In this document: piece by piece, positions 11,901-22,646 of the stretch
Layout of the letters: every line of letters starts with the position of its first letter
How positions within the stretch are numbered: position 1 is the stretch's first letter
Source of the DNA: Nannobrachium achirus
Lineage: Eukaryota > Chordata > Actinopteri > Myctophiformes > Myctophidae
DNA: 64,000 nt
Reading direction: 5' to 3'
Assembly (NCBI GenBank): GCA_963921795.1
Contig: OY997651.1
Location: 53,330,018 to 53,394,017, forward strand
Notes under the pieces: model-generated
What the model saw: the letters and a program-made list of their open reading frames with translations, nothing else
The model's database searches: none
Told to the model about the DNA's origin: nothing
Position numbers and translations under genes: made by a program

Positions 11901-14245
11901 TCAGGGTCATTGTGAAGCCTTTCACGCTGGTTCTTTGCAGTGTGTTGTAAATGCCGCCGCCTAAATTCAGGGTCATTGTGAAACCTTTCACGTTGGTTCT
12001 TGGACATTTGTTGCATACGCCGCCGCCTGAATTCAGGGTCATTGTGAAACCTTTCACGCGTTCTTTCTCGAAAAGCAGCATCAGTTTCCCATCTGTTTTT
12101 TTTCGCCTTAAGTTTATTCAGCCGGACTTCTGGAATTCTATATCTCATTTTATAATATTGGGCAGGATCGGAGGTTCTCAGGCCCTTGTTTGCACGTGGT
12201 ACATTCTGTTCAATGCACTCATGTTGTTGCCGCAAGACTTTGCACTTGTTCCTTCTTCGCCTTGCTTTATTTAGTTTGGAAAGCGTGGGTACTGCTAATG
12301 CGAGTGTTGGCATTGCTGGTGTTGTAATTGCAGAACAGTTAAGTTCAAAGGCAACAGGCATGAGCTCATACGAAACACCAGGACGACGGCCTTTGAGGAT
12401 CTGGCGCAAGTGGCAGACCAGACCACTCAGGTCAAGGAAAGTCAACATAATGGCCTTGCCTCCAAGATCAGGCAAACCGTCTGCCGATCTTGAGTGGGAG
12501 TCAAACAATCCATAACGCCCTGATCTGTCGCGGAAGACTGCAAAACATTCAGGGGTTACCATCAACAAAGCATGCGTGACCCCCTCCTGTGACAGGCACT
12601 TTTGCAGTTGATCAGCAAGGGACAAGTTGTTCCGTTTAGTTTTGTCCAGGGGACCGATTTTAAGGTTTGACATGTTCAGTTGTACACTGTAAACATTGCG
12701 GTTGGTGGAAACCTGCCTTGCATGGAGGAGTTGCTCCATGGTCAAGAGATATGACTGTTTCTGTAACAGTTGGTCACAATGCAGCTGCTGGATTAAGTCT
12801 TTGTAGAGTGCATCTCCCTGGTAAAGCACTTTGTCAAGGGAGGCCGTGTCGAAACCTACTCCATCATTATGGTAGGCAAGAAACGTGAGTGCCATGCAGG
12901 TGCACTGTTTGTTCGGGTGCTGTCCTACAATGTCCCCTTGACAAATGGTGGCCCTCACTGCTTGAAAATGTTGCTTTTCTTGCCTTCTACCCCTCTTCAG
13001 AAATGGTTCGAAAACAGCCGGTTTTGGCAATGGTGCTGTGGCTGGTGTGAATGTCACATTTGTTGACGGTCTAGGGGTCTGACTGGAGCCACGTTCGATT
13101 GCTGCTGTAGCGGTTATGTCTGTTGACTGCACAGCGGTGTCACTGGAGCCACAATCGATGGCTGCTGTGGTTGTCACGTTCGTTGACGGGCCAGGGATAT
13201 CACTGAGGCCATGGTCGGTTGCTGCTCTAGCTTCTGAGATGGACATAGCTGTTGACGGTCCAGGGGTCTCACTGTAGCCATCAATCAGAAATGAAACGGG
13301 CAAAAGCTCATACGTCGCAAGAGGACGACGACCTCTAAGAATCTTGTGCAAGTGGCCGACCAAACCACCCAGATCATCGAACATCTTCAGTATTGCTTTT
13401 CCTTGATATGCTGGCAAACCCGTGGCAGATCTCGAGTGAGAGTCAAACACTCCATAGCATCCTGACGTGTCACGGAACAATGCAAAGCATTCAGGAGCCA
13501 CAATCAAGATGGCATGGGTTACATCTCCTGACAAGCACTGCACACTCTCCTCAAGAAGTGGCAAACGTTGACTACTCCTTTCACTTGGCTTTTTTGGTGA
13601 ATCTGATTTTTTCACAAAACCAGCCCTCAGATCCGAGTTGAACACAATGTAAGCATTTCTTTCAGTGAAAACCTGTTTTGGTAACTCCTCAATGGTCAAG
13701 TGTGGTAGTACATGCCTGTTGTCGTAGTGATGCTGCGCGATAACGCCTTTGTAGAGAGTATCTCCACGTGCAAGCACCTTATCAAGGGAGGGTGTGTCAA
13801 AACACATTCCCTCATTGTGGTCAGCCAGAAAGGTCAGCGCTATGCAGGTGCACTGACTATTTGACCTTTCGGACATCGGGTCAAGTGGGTTGTCCAATAG
13901 GTCAGCTTGACAGCGAGATGCCCTTACTGACTGCGGAAAGGTAATTGTATTACTTACCTTACTGCCTGGGCCCTCAGCATAGGTGGGAGGTAGAGTTGTA
14001 TGACTTACCTCGCTACTGTCCTTGCCACTTACCTTGCTGCCACTTACCTTGCTGCCTTTGACGTCCTCATAGGTGGGAAGATTCACGTCCTTGCTGCCCG
14101 GGCCCTCAGCATAGGTGAGAGGTACAGTTGTATTACCTACCTTACTTACCTTGCTGCCTTTGCCATGGGTTAGGGTTAGGGTGGGAAGGGGTGGGGTGGG
14201 AAGATGCACATCTGAGACCTCATGGACGAAACACTCCGTCTCCAT
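5999..14245 (-). CDS. Helentron-type (Helitron) replicase, terminal exon, 2,748 aa
   Basis: An uninterrupted 2,748-residue frame. In order: Gly/Ser/Lys/Val repeats (1-105); C76/OTU-like protease domain 1 (about 108-300, QCTC and FDSHSR); domain 2 (about 430-625, same motifs); a basic 22-residue repeat (about 728-882); a CxxC-rich module (about 935-1020); the Helitron N-terminal/Rep domain with the HUH motif SPHIHMMVW (about 1470) and the tyrosine motif YMLGY (about 1707). Next comes a PIF1-type helicase: Walker A GGAGCGKS (about 2065), Walker B VIDEIS (about 2152), [13 protein letters not shown] and [11 protein letters not shown]. Last is an APE-like endonuclease from about 2520 with TETNLS, VYRPP, GDFNED and SYHDAVY. 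In the family, Rep nicks DNA for rolling-circle transposition and the helicase unwinds it. All key motifs look intact. The endonuclease marks the Helentron/Helitron2 branch rather than canonical Helitrons. Confidence 0.93.
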   Translation of the reverse strand: METECFVHEVSDVHLPTPPLPTLTLTHGKGSKVSKVGNTTVPLTYAEGPGSKDVNLPTYEDVKGSKVSGSKVSGKDSSEVSHTTLPPTYAEGPGSKVSNTITFPQSVRASRCQADLLDNPLDPMSERSNSQCTCIALTFLADHNEGMCFDTPSLDKVLARGDTLYKGVIAQHHYDNRHVLPHLTIEELPKQVFTERNAYIVFNSDLRAGFVKKSDSPKKPSERSSQRLPLLEESVQCLSGDVTHAILIVAPECFALFRDTSGCYGVFDSHSRSATGLPAYQGKAILKMFDDLGGLVGHLHKILRGRRPLATYELLPVSFLIDGYSETPGPSTAMSISEARAATDHGLSDIPGPSTNVTTTAAIDCGSSDTAVQSTDITATAAIERGSSQTPRPSTNVTFTPATAPLPKPAVFEPFLKRGRRQEKQHFQAVRATICQGDIVGQHPNKQCTCMALTFLAYHNDGVGFDTASLDKVLYQGDALYKDLIQQLHCDQLLQKQSYLLTMEQLLHARQVSTNRNVYSVQLNMSNLKIGPLDKTKRNNLSLADQLQKCLSQEGVTHALLMVTPECFAVFRDRSGRYGLFDSHSRSADGLPDLGGKAIMLTFLDLSGLVCHLRQILKGRRPGVSYELMPVAFELNCSAITTPAMPTLALAVPTLSKLNKARRRRNKCKVLRQQHECIEQNVPRANKGLRTSDPAQYYKMRYRIPEVRLNKLKAKKNRWETDAAFRERTRERFHNDPEFRRRRMQQMSKNQRERFHNDPEFRRRHLQHTAKNQRERLHNDPEFRRRHLQHTAKNQRERLHNDPEFRQRRMQQKAKNQRERFHNDPEFRRRHLQHTAKNQRERLHNDPEFRQRRMQQKAKNQRERLHSNPEFRRRHIQRCTEIKKQRLDADVILRIRHKLQCAMRLKRRSVHIVNRHLQITMEAAMEEAISAFRESIRHGPTYVCTVCHRALFYNQVHWCNRDNYKLNPSVVTACLTGKYVHACGSECSDPCDVAQERRQEYICTCCHDNLKQGSMPSIAAANKLEPAPVPPELQLLNMLERQMIAKFLPFAKIISLPKGRQKAVHGAVVCVPSEVEAVVNALPRSSNEDQLLQVKLKRHIKYKGHQFFYTVNMTNVLAALRELKKMHPEYYDIVINESATFDRLQDEQSGDEEDAEEETPAATTGEQQEELARTTKDEPQPHEELAPGPSTATTTDEQQEELRPGLTFDTCMQPPDIAQEILSFGEGIFSIAPAQGNRPVGIFTVPKLESMAFPGHFPDGRNTLDEVREKKLSPSRYFNARLFSVDTRFATDQTYLFYAQMVTETHMATNSMSIQVRKGKKYTRDGRVLSNKMLQDKEEVERLVRNKDATRFMMPLRGTPAFWEKALRDLLAMCRQIGRPNWFVTLSAAEMRWPEVIKAIKAQQGEQGDYSQLDWLAKCEIIRTNPVTLMRMFSKRFDRAMDFLQSPARPIGQVVDYFYRVEFQARGSPHIHMMVWIKDAPTADDPRLIKFIDTYVSCKMPDQYADPELHKIVSEVQVHSRSHSRSCKKGNVTCRFGFPKLPMDQTIITEPPLPPLDEVKDDDDEAKKDESGGGQIAPPLLPLDDDKGDDEAKKDENAGGQKGKGRKRKGWKQETKEQMEAKEKLAPLRDMLNDPKASFKDLPDLLEKCNLTAEQYRDYVDNLTTVPTIHLKRDPDECWVNPYNPHLLRVWDANMDIQYILDDYSCAQYMLGYVAKPEHEMSELLTEVVKEVRKSKPNTKEMDEMKHIMHAYVQRREVSAQESVARVCSLPLKKCTRQVIFLQTDEDGLRMSQPMSKLKEMDPDAQEVWMSGIPEKYLNRPQETEFEDLCMAEFASEYRVVYSQQSDKSKASALLNDMGFVQKRTNLDRVAIIRYPPFSEKKTPEKFYRRLLKLYLPHREDSQLKSENYPTYEHFYKNAHVLLGETKSTRWPVKIIVDKNKDKYEGRGRKMDQALEMLQAGQPAILDAWNNFDPDAEVDRFRQQKVSDPDELQERDEVPEYQVQPNSSRAMPGIDAPELSPDYVRSMYRSLNETQASIFYAVRQWCWRRVWRQDPDPFYYFISGGAGCGKSHVIKCIYHEATKILRQLPCFLNEADMTQPAVLLAAFTGTAAFNISGRTLHSLLKLPRSLKGHYKSLGNSLDEMRGALWTAEILVIDEISMVSKDVFDYVNLRLQQIKGNRKPFGGMSVLVVGDFYQLPPVGSGKPLCIADEAVSGLWADFQLVDLTEIMRQRDDRIFAELLNRLRVKRKADPLSADDRALLTQACTERRDGPYDVLHIFSRNDEVKAHNKLAIKSLGTPISTILAQDYSKDRCSGQMKLLYEPYKHSNRRDLERSIEVAQGARVMVIRNLDVEDGIVNGTFGTIANIVSTTAGGRMVVDLLGLRLDCPTAGQNFRRKIQGPTDDLVYIERSEEGLTNTSLVRRQFPVKLAFGCTTHKVQGMTVSSAVVSLEKTFNAGMAYVALSRTTSLQGLRITNFNEKKIYANPEIKMAMQSMNRASFQLTRPLMHFVQQWSGGPTLTIVHHNTQGLMSHIQDVRAHHEFRHADVLLMTETNLSGTSVPTEVELEGYYLVTCNRHVSYTSAKTQHIATKKGGGVAAYYKSSLQADPPRFVDNVSDLEFAVVRVEAPVKALIATVYRPPKYKDSDFCLNLGRLLESLALMDCQPIVVCGDFNEDLLKMGRKHVKELFESKGYSQLISTATTQEQTLIDHIYISQPGYCLQSGVLHTYYSYHDAVYCVLTSATPSRE
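11600..12062 (-). repeat. 66-bp coding repeat (7 x 22 aa)
   Basis: Seven units with the pattern RERxHNDPEFRxR followed by a variable HLQHTAKNQ or RMQQKAKNQ end. They are in frame inside the replicase exon between the second protease domain and the Cys-rich module. The units fall into two alternating classes at the 3' half, indicating recent unequal exchange. They are strongly basic, which would suit nucleic-acid binding. Confidence 0.9.
12370..12960 (-). other. C76/OTU-like cysteine protease domain 2 (coding sub-region)
   Basis: Residues about 430-625. It repeats domain 1: [46 protein letters not shown] and [14 protein letters not shown]. The two are clear paralogues by internal duplication, diverged mainly between the Cys block and the DxH block. 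Both keep the Cys, Asp and His, so neither is obviously dead. Confidence 0.6.
13345..13925 (-). other. C76/OTU-like cysteine protease domain 1 (coding sub-region)
   Basis: Residues about 108-300 of the replicase exon. It holds a glutamine-cysteine block ([16 protein letters not shown]), a conserved middle part ([15 protein letters not shown]) and the Asp-x-His block [14 protein letters not shown]. This Cys then DxH layout resembles the large-tegument-type deubiquitinase fold (peptidase C76) and OTU-like proteases that accompany some fish mobile elements. The catalytic assignment is by motif position only. Confidence 0.6.
13950..14165 (-). repeat. Coding repeat carrying splice-donor-like sites
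   Basis: The first ~100 codons of the terminal exon repeat the block AAGGTAAGT, usually as GGCAGCAAGGTAAGT, at least five times on the minus strand. Between them stand two copies of a segment encoding [10 protein letters not shown] or [10 protein letters not shown]. Each AAG/GTAAGT is a near-ideal vertebrate 5' splice site, yet all are in frame. The small exon 24027-24161 ends with the same GGCAGCAAG in front of its donor. Confidence 0.7.
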
Positions 14246-14249
14246 CTGT

Positions 14250-15030
14250 TGAGAAAAAGAAAGAATGACAAAATGTCAAACCAAACACATTAATATTAGT
14301 AATATTGTTTTGGTTGTGTGTACACTGTACACATGTCCAAAACAGCTACTTTTGAGTAGAACCTGTGTTCCGGCGGATCCAATGTAGTCTTAATTTTACA
14401 AGCTATTGTTAATACATTGCATTGTTTAGTTCAAGGTTCACGTTTGTCACATACGTATATCCATACAAACGCAAAGAAATGCTTGTGCCAAGGGCACACT
14501 TTGCCTTAATACACAGAGACATGGTCACAGTGACTGACAACAGTGTACACCCACATACCATGCAGCCCAAACAAAGACAAATCCCAACATACACAACATA
14601 CAGTGTAACAGTGTACAGCTTAAAAGTGTGTGCAGAGCCTATGTTACAACCCTTCGTTGAGCAACCTGACTGCCTGGGGATACGAACTATTACTGAAACG
14701 GGTGGAGTGTGATTTGATGCCCCGGTAACATTTTTTTGGATAGGAGGAGAGAGAACAGGGTATGGGCGGGATGGCTGCTATCTTTAATGATTTTTCTTTT
14801 CAAATCTTTTTTTATTAAAGTACAGTCAGTGTCATAATGAGGCAGGTACATACATATATTGATGACACCCCAAGTCCCATTCCCATCACAGTAATCATTC
14901 AATCAAATTAGCACGAGATCTGAGGCCATCACGGTACGTACAAATTCAGCATGTGGTAATATAGATTGTATGGAGCTGTGGCAGTGTCGCGGTGTTACAT
15001 TTTTAACACCGTTAAAACCGTCCATTAATG
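14250..15030. other. Intron, no feature recognised
   Basis: Just upstream (minus sense) of the replicase exon. The acceptor tract TTCTTTCTTTTTCTCAACAG is at 14246-14265; the rest is unique-looking AT-rich sequence without open frames of interest. Confidence 0.45.
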
Positions 15031-15527
15031 CAGGGGTTTTCAAACTTTTGTGTCTCAGGGCACCCACTAAATATTTGTTTTAATCCAAGGCACCCCTACA
15101 TTATAATTTTCACTTTCAGCACCTTATATTTATAGCATATCGTCGTTGTCGGGTGGAAACCTTGTATGTCCAAAAACATTTAGTATTTATCATCTATAAA
15201 ATGTACTAAACTAGTGAAAACAGCAGATCTATAAGCACACAACGCTTCGCATTGCGAGGCGTTGTGTGCTTGTAGATTGGCTGTTTTCACTAGTTTTGTG
15301 TGGCGGTCTTGTATGATGAAGCAGGGCAAAAGACGTACACATTTGAAACTTGGAGATACGGCTCATGACAGAAAGTGATTATGTTGCGAGGAAAACGTTG
15401 AGATAATAGCCATTTTGTTTAGAACTGACTGAAAATAACTTTGTACTTCAAGTTTAAAATTATACTAAATAATAATTTTGGTCCAAATAAATTCCAAATA
15501 TTCTCAAACGATCTCACGGCACCCCTG
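15031..15527. mobile_element. hAT-like nonautonomous element (CAGGGGTTTTCAAAC start)
   Basis: Begins CAGGGGTTTTCAAACTT at 15031 and ends near GGCACCCCTG at 15527, with GGCACCC motifs near both ends, as in Charlie-like hAT relics. I find no matching target duplication, so borders are approximate. It contains the most perfect hairpin of the recurring motif at 15210-15294. Confidence 0.5.
15210..15294. repeat. Near-perfect hairpin of the recurring motif
   Basis: The outer 15 bases ACTAGTGAAAACAGC pair perfectly with GCTGTTTTCACTAGT. The inner arms, carrying AGATCTATAAGCACACAACG and its partner, differ at three bases. The loop itself contains TCGCATTGCGA. This shows the complete two-armed form of the motif found across the window. 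Confidence 0.9.
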
Positions 15528-15569
15528 GACTGCCATCGCAGCACCCCAGGGTGCCCCGTCACCCACTTT

Positions 15570-16260
15570 GCCCACTAGGTGTCCTGCTTGAAATATCTGG
15601 CAAATAGCGAGATTTCCCCAGTAAAAACGGCATGTAGGCATGGAAAAATATAGACAAGGCAGCAGAGCAGAGTGCAGACCTCATAATGAAGCAATAAGCC
15701 ACAAGAGGCGAGTGGTTACCGGGTATTTTAAGGCTGAGAGGCGTTGGGAAACACGAGGCGGAGCCGAGTGATTCCAACCCTCTCAGCCGGTTACAATATG
15801 GCAACATAAATCATTCTAAAAATCCCAATATTGAAGAAAAAGTACACTTCTCCGCCACCAGGAAGAGACATTTCCTTGTTTACCAGCCACATTCCAGGAA
15901 CGGAAGCCATTGCGTGTCAGTGTAAGATCAGTCTCATGTTAAGAACCATAGTCGATGCATACACATGTTTATTTTCATCCAAATTTAGCTGCTATGTGGG
16001 TGAACATCACATCAAAACCACTAGCATAGCAACCTAAACTAAACAGCCGAGTAGTGCCTGGAGAATAGAGGGCGCTTGTTGCCTTTACAAGCCCCGCCCG
16101 GAGACATTCAGTCACTGTCCTAAGCATGCGGGCGGTGCTTAGAAGCACCCGCACGGCAGGATTTGAGAGGAAATCAAACGCTTGCTTCTCTAGTTCAGCC
16201 TCACCGCACTGTGAAAATAAATGATACACCTGGCTTTGATATAAACTGATTCAAGGTGGG
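15570..16260. other. Repeat-like, unresolved
   Basis: Contains the phrase AACACGAGGCGGAGCCGAG and a GAGAGGCGTT/CTCTCAGCC pair typical of nonautonomous DNA elements, but I cannot set ends. An 84-residue minus frame at 15975-16229 has no recognisable domain. Confidence 0.35.
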
Positions 16261-16269
16261 GGTTATAGT

Positions 16270-16860
16270 TTCAGATACCACGGCAGATGGGACGGATCCA
16301 TGTTGATGACATGACTTTAGAGATACTGTCTACCACTTTGTGTGATTTTAGGCAAAGTATGAAGGAGCAGTGAACTGTGTGTGAAATGTGTTTGAAAAAA
16401 ATCGGCCTGATGGTGGTGCTAGATGGGTCAGATCCATATTGATGACTCTATACATACTGTACCGCTTTGTGTGCTTTTAGGGCAAAATCTGTAGGAGCAG
16501 TGTCCTAAAAAGTGTTTGGCAAAACTTGGCCTGATGGTGGCGCTAAATGGGACAGATCCATGTTGATGACATTATTATAGACACTATGTACCACTTTGTG
16601 TGATTTTATGGCAAAGCGTGTAGGAGCAGTGTCCAAAAAATTGTTTTACAAGAATCTGCCTGGTGGCACTAGTAGAGGGGCATGTGAGAAATGAGTGGAG
16701 GTTGTGGTTTGGTAGCCAAGGATTGTGTGTGCAAAGTTTGGCATGGATCGGGGAAACAGTGGCGGACATATGAGTAGAGCAAAAGTGTGACGTGACGGAC
16801 AGACAGAGACACACCAGTGGGGCTTTTCATAGTAACTTACGACCATGGTCTACAGGACAG
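16270..16860. repeat. ~130-bp repeats with TGTTGATGAC core
   Basis: The phrase GGGACGGATCCATGTTGATG or a variant occurs near 16287, 16425 and 16545, each followed by ACTTTGTGTG.TTTTA and AGGAGCAGTG. These are three to four diverged tandem units of about 130 bp. Confidence 0.65.
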
Positions 16861-17005
16861 GTTGTTGTGAATTAACATACCTCCCAAGTAAGTGGAGGAA
16901 TTTTTTCACAACCAAATCTGAAGAAACAGCAGATTATGCACCGGCATTGTGTTGACTTACTCATTCTATCTCTGTGCTGTGGTTTGTGTGTGAGACCAGT
17001 GTTAG

Positions 17006-17115
<110 letters not shown>

Positions 17116-18003
17116 TGTGTGGCTGTGCGCTTAGCCATTCACTATGCAGTGCAGCAGCTTGCATGTTATGTTTCCTGCCTCATCAAGGGGCAGCCCTAGT
17201 ACTCAGTGGTACACCGGTACACAGAGTATCATGACAAGAGTCGAATGAGGTGCCTTTGTAACCATCAACAAGCCAAATAGGTTCAGCGGAACAATCGACC
17301 ATGACAGTGATTAACCTCTGATTATAATAGCCTCCAGCTCCTTGTTTTATTGCGGCATGCAACATACATACAAACAAAATATACTAGCAAGAGGGGTCAT
17401 GCTCAAGCTCCCTCAGCCCTATGTTCCCTCACTGAGGTTAAGGTTAGGGTTAGGGTTAGGTATACCAAAAACAACCCCAACATATTTCTGAATTAGCCTA
17501 CTGAAACTATTGCCTGAAATAACTATCACAGGTAGCTTAAACAAATTGGCAACACAAACAAATAATGGTACATTTGGTTACCATCTCTCCATCATTTAGC
17601 TAGGGACCACCAGGATCCCCCTCAAGGACCACAGTTCAACAGTGGTTGAGAACCACTGCCCTACTCAGCGACACACAAAAGCATCAAAAGTAGAAAATCT
17701 ACAAGCTCAAAATCAGCTTGTAGATCTGCTAGTTTTCTTCCATATAATGTACTAAAAAAAGCTAGTGAGGTGCACCCTTGCAAGACATATACTTCATTGT
17801 GCAACGGTACTGCACGTCGAGAGTAGCCATACAAGCTCACAAGGCGTGCACATGATTGGAGTTGACCATTAAGGCATCTATAGACTTTATACATTCATAT
17901 TTAAAGTAATAATATTCAACAAAACGTCCTCTAACATCACTACAAACTTCTTACAGTTTACAACGTTATTTATCACCATATTACAGCTCAATGTAGAAAT
18001 TAG

Positions 18004-18070
<67 letters not shown>

Positions 18071-19037
18071 GTGTGTGGCTGTGTGCTTAGCCGTTCACTG
18101 TGCTGTGCAGCAGCATGCATGTTATGTTTCCTGCCTCAGCAAGGGGCAGCCCTAGTACTCAGTGGTACACCGGTACACAGTATCATGACAAGAGTTGAAT
18201 GAGGTGCCTTTGTAACCAGTAACAAGCCAAATAGGTTCAGTGGAACAATCGACCATGACAGTGATTAACCTCTGATTATAATAGCCTCCAGCTCCTTGTT
18301 TTATTGCTGCATGCAACATACATACTAACAACATATACTAACAACAGGGGTCATGCTCAAGCTCCATAGCAACACATACAGTATACCAAAAAACAACCCC
18401 AACATATTTCTGAATTAGTCTACTGCACTATTGCCTGAAATAACTATCACAGGTAGCTTAAACAAATTGGCAACACAAACAAATAATGGTACATTTGGTT
18501 ACCATCTCTCCATCATTTAGCTAGGGACCACCAGGATCCCCCTCAAGGACCACTGTTAACAGTGGTTGAGAACCTCTGCCCTACTCAGCAACACACAAAA
18601 GCATCAAAAGTAGAAGATCTACAAGCTCAAAATCAGCTTGTAGATCTGCTAGTTTTCTTGCACCCTTGCTAGACATATATACTTCATTGTACAACGGTAC
18701 TGCACGTCGAGAGTAGCCGATATACAAACTCACATGGTGTGCACATGATTGGAGTTGACCATTAAGGCATCTAGACTTTATAAATTCATATTTAAAGTAA
18801 TACTATTCAACAATAAGTCATCGAACATCACTACAAACTTCTTACAGTTTACAATGTTATGTATCCCCATATTACAGCTCAATGTAGAAATTAGGCAACA
18901 TGTAGGCTTTGCAGCCACCTTGTGGTAACAATGGACAACAGCAGAACGCATAAACCTGTCCAGCCATTAGATGAGTGATTTGCTCTCACAGTGAGTGACA
19001 TTTTCCCCCAAAATAATAGCGTGTCAAATGTCCTTAC

Positions 19038-19127
19038 CGCGGCACCAGGGGAGAGGGGTACGTCCACGCCACGGCTCACAGCATATCCTCGGGAGAACGG
19101 TGGTGCTGTGACGATCGGAGGACTCGC
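19038..19127 (-). CDS. Exon 16: amplified Pro/Ser exon, copy 4
   Basis: Encodes 30 residues, ASPPIVTAPPFSRGYAVSRG then VDVPLSPGAA. Donor GCG/GTAAGG. Phase 0, which would join the ATG of the replicase exon in frame 4.8 kb downstream. I saw no further exon between them, but one could be missed. Confidence 0.55.
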
Positions 19128-20174
19128 CTGTGCACAGAAAAGGACAATGTTTACACCATGACAATTCAATTCTGTGTATGGCTGCAAGATGTACAAAGAT
19201 GTTTTAACACTAGCAGAGATGCTCAACCATTTTGATTTCAAGGACCCCCAGTTTGACTGCTAGGCTTGACCACAGAAGACTGTGCTTGTACTGGTCAGCT
19301 CCCAGTGACTTAACGGTAGAAGACTGTGGTTGTACTGGTCAGATTGCAATGACTAACAATCTATCACTGTTTTACTGGGAGCTAACCAAGTCTTCTACTG
19401 TGGTTGTACTGTATATTACACTGCAATTTACAAACGACACGTTGTGAGCTTGTAGATCTGAACATTTTGGTGCTGACCTGCGTGTGCATACTGCTTCCTA
19501 TCAGTGTGGCGTGGACCATTGAGGCAGCTACATACATTATAAACATATCATGATTTGCAAAGGCATGGATGGGGCAGTGTTGCAGAAAATGAAGGCTACC
19601 CTAGTGTGACGCACCATGTTTGTTATGCAAGAGGACAAGTGGTCATATGCAGTGCTGAACTTGGCCAACATTACTTGGGAAAGAAACGGTTACTTCGAGA
19701 TCAAAGATCCACATTTGTCTGGGGACCCCATCTGTAAATATCGTGTGCTAGTAGCTCCCATAAAAGATGTGTCTTGTTAAATCCTGATCCAGGTTTTATA
19801 ATAATTGATAATTGCTCACTGCGTGTCAAATAACTAAAAACATATCCCTGTCACACCGCGTGCACATGAGTGCAGTGGACGATTAAGGCATCTATAGACA
19901 TTATAAATTAAATTATATAATTAAATAAAGTAATACTATTCAACAAAACGTCATCTAACATCACTACAAACTTCTTATAGTTTACAACGTTATTTATCCC
20001 CATATTACAGCTCAGTGTAGAAATTAGGTAAAATGTAGGATTTCCAGCCACCTTGTGGTAACAATAGACAACAGCAGAATGCATAAACCTGTCCAGACAT
20101 TAGATGAGTGATTTGCTCTCACAGTGAGTGATTTTTCCCCCCAAAATAAATACTAGCGTGTCAAATGTCCTTAC

Positions 20175-20264
20175 CGCGGCACCAGGGGAGAGGGGTACGT
20201 CCACGCCACGGCTCACAGCATGTCCTCGGGAGAACGGTGGTGTTGTGACGTTCGGAGGACTCGC
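20175..20264 (-). CDS. Exon 15: amplified Pro/Ser exon, copy 3
   Basis: Encodes 30 residues, ASPPNVTTPPFSRGHAVSRG then VDVPLSPGAA. Acceptor TCTGTGCACAG, donor GCG/GTAAGG. Phase 0. Nearly identical to exon 16, with 1,137 bp between equivalent positions. Confidence 0.6.
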
Positions 20265-20413
20265 CTGTGCACAGAAAAGGACAATGTTTACACCATGACA
20301 ATTCAATTCTGTGTGTAGGCAGCAAGATGTACGAAGATGTTTTAACACTCTAGCAGAGATGCTCAACCATTTTAACCCATTTAGGCCTAGAAATGATTGA
20401 ATGCTTTAACCAG

Positions 20414-20475
20414 TGAAAAATAGCAGATACACAAGCTCAGTAGATCTGTAGATCTGCTTGTAGATCTGCTATTTT
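20414..20475. repeat. Hairpin motif copy
   Basis: Left arm GAAAAATAGCAGATACACAA and right arm CTTGTAGATCTGCTATTTTT around a short loop with an extra TAGATCTG repeat. It is followed by sequence shared with the copy at 47,681 (TGGTGGTCCCTGG then GAACCACTG), so these two belong to one element family. Confidence 0.85.
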
Positions 20476-20830
20476 TGAAAAAGTCGTGACAATTTGTGCA
20501 AATCTTTGAATATTATGTATTTTCAAAGCAAACGTTTGTAACTCAAATTTTGCTTCTGGGTGGTCCCTGGAACTAGATATTTTGAGATGCGGGTACGTGG
20601 CCAAATAAATATAATTTTGGGGCTCCTTCACATGAAAAGGTTTGAGAACCACTGACAAAGTAGTCTCTCAAGAACAGACTAACTGAGCTCCAGTTAAGAG
20701 AAAAGGAGCTTTTCTTTGACAATGGCTGGCCAGATTGCTGACATAGAAACATAGGGTTTTTCAAAAAATCTTGGAAGGATTCAAAAGACACTTATAGAAT
20801 CGGGTCAAAATTCTAATTTTCGCGACTTTT

Positions 20831-20880
20831 CAAAAATAGCAGATCTACAAGCTCGCAGCACTGTGAGCTTGTATATCTTT
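20831..20880. repeat. Hairpin motif copy
   Basis: CAAAAATAGCAGATCTACAA, then GCTCGCAGCACTGTGAGC and TTGTATATCTTT. Arms are complementary with a few mismatches. Confidence 0.8.
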
Positions 20881-21584
20881 TATTACATAAAAGTGGAAAC
20901 CCTTTGTGTAGGCAACAAGATGTTGAAGATGAAGATGTTTTAACACTCTAGCAGAGATTCTCAACCATTTTAATTTCAAGGACCCCCAGTTTGACTCTCA
21001 GTCCCAAGAGCAGAAGACGGTGGTTGTACTGTTCAGGTTCCAATGACGTAGAAGACTGTGGTTGTACTGGTCAGATCCCAGTGACTAACAATAGAAGACT
21101 GTGGTTGATTAGCTTCCAGTACAACAGTAGTAGACTGTGGTTATACAGTGCATTGGACTGCAATTTAGTAACGACACTTTGAGACTCTAGATCTATACAT
21201 TTTGGAGTGGACCTGCACATGCATACACGCAGTCAGTTCAGTTGTGTCTACAACCGTACTGTAGTGAATGGTATAGTAAAATATTCTGCTTCATCTCTTC
21301 CCTCGCTTTGCTGTTGTGTCCAGTGCTGTCCAGTGCCATATCAAACAATCTGTAACGACTGTGGTTACCAGGCTCTAGCCATGTTTTTCATGTCAAATTA
21401 AAATGTATTTGTCTAGGGACCCCATCTGTAAATATGTTGTGCTTGTAGCTCCCATAAAAGATTTGTCTTGTTAAATCCTGATCCACATTTTCCTCCAAGA
21501 AGAAATAATTGATAATTGCTCACTGCGTGTCAAATTACTAAAAAGATATCCCTTGTCACACAGTTACAAGTTACATCTCCTTAC

Positions 21585-21686
21585 CGTGGCACATGGGACG
21601 TCACAGCTCACAGCCGTTCTTCGAGAGAGAGGCGTTGTTGTGACTGGTTTGCGCAGAGACTTGCCAGGCGATTTCGGTGGACTCGC
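21585..21686 (-). CDS. Exon 14: amplified Pro/Ser exon, copy 2
   Basis: Encodes 34 residues, ASPPKSPGKSLRKPVTTTPL then SRRTAVSCDVPCAT. Same splice sites as exon 13. Phase 0 at both ends. Confidence 0.6.
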
Positions 21687-22176
21687 CTGCACACAGAAAC
21701 GGACAATGTGTCACATCACATTAACTCCAAACCTTTTTTCAGTGGAAACCATGACAATTCTTAACAGTGGAAACCCTGTGTGTAGGCAACAAGATGTTGA
21801 AGATGAAGATGTTTTAACCATTTGAATTTCAAGGACCCCCAGTTTGACTCCCAGTACAACAGTAGAAGACTGTGGTTTTAATGGTCAGCTCCCAATGACT
21901 TAGAGTAGAAAACTGTGGTTTCACTTAATTGGCTAGGCTTGAAGACAATGGTTGTACTGGTCAGCTCCCAGTGACTTAATGGTAGAAGACTGTGGTTGTA
22001 CTGGTCAGATCCAAATGACTAACAGTAGAAGACTGTGGTTGGTGACCTCTAGTACAACAGTAGTAGACTGTGGTTGTACTGTGCATTGCACTGCAATTTA
22101 GAAACGATGCGTCAAACTTGTAGATCTGAACATTTTGGTGCTGACCTGCACGCATACTGGTCCCTATCCATTAAGG

Positions 22177-22646
22177 CAGGGGTCTCAAGCTGGTGGCCCG
22201 GGGGCCATTTGCGGCCCGCGAGACGATATTTTGTGGCCCTCACCTTAATATGAAAGTTTAATGTTAGTGTGGCCCGCAAGTTTTATATGAACCTCAAAAC
22301 AGTTAATAATACAGTACAGTGAACAGTACAGTACATGTTCCATAAGTTAAACACAACTTGTTTACACCAGGGTCCTTGTTCATCTTATTTTGTGTTAAAA
22401 AATAAAAAAGGCATTTGAGAAGATTGGATTTTTCTTTGATGGGGAGATAGATACAGTAGTTGTTAGACTGGTATGAAACTACAGTATGATAAAACAAATT
22501 AGTGCATATGCACTCATTTGTTTTATTAGTGCATGTCGCGCACATACACGCGCTGCGCACGCGTGCATGTGCGCTGAGGCTGCAGCCCAGCCTCAGACAG
22601 ATTCTGCCTCCAGCAGCCCCAAGGTAAATTGAGTTTGAGACCCCTG
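22177..22646. mobile_element. hAT (Charlie-like) nonautonomous element with intact TSD
   Basis: Starts CAGGGGTCTCAAGC and ends GTTTGAGACCCCTG, with GTGGCCC/GCGGCCC motifs inside. The 8-bp CATTAAGG flanks it on both sides (22169-22176 and 22647-22654). It is 470 bp, has no transposase, and lies in the intron between exons 13 and 14. The perfect duplication suggests a fairly young insertion. Confidence 0.9.

Larger units (their letters stand above)
19270..22090. repeat. Dispersed minisatellite around GAAGACTGTGGTTGTACTGG
   Basis: Clusters at 19276-19420, 21010-21150 and 21845-22090 contain units of about 40-50 bases with AGAAGACTGTGGTTGTACTG and CAGCTCCCAGTGACT. They lie in the introns flanking exons 13-16 and are part of the same duplication history. 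Confidence 0.75.

Noticed and set aside
6113-13641. Plus-strand frames of 60-180 aa opposite the replicase
   Set aside because: They are antisense shadows of the 8.2-kb replicase frame; their composition follows that gene's codons.
15975-16229. 84-aa minus-strand frame as an additional exon of the Helentron-like gene
   Set aside because: It lies between the last small exon and the replicase exon, but I could not find a convincing acceptor and donor in phase, and no motif was recognisable.
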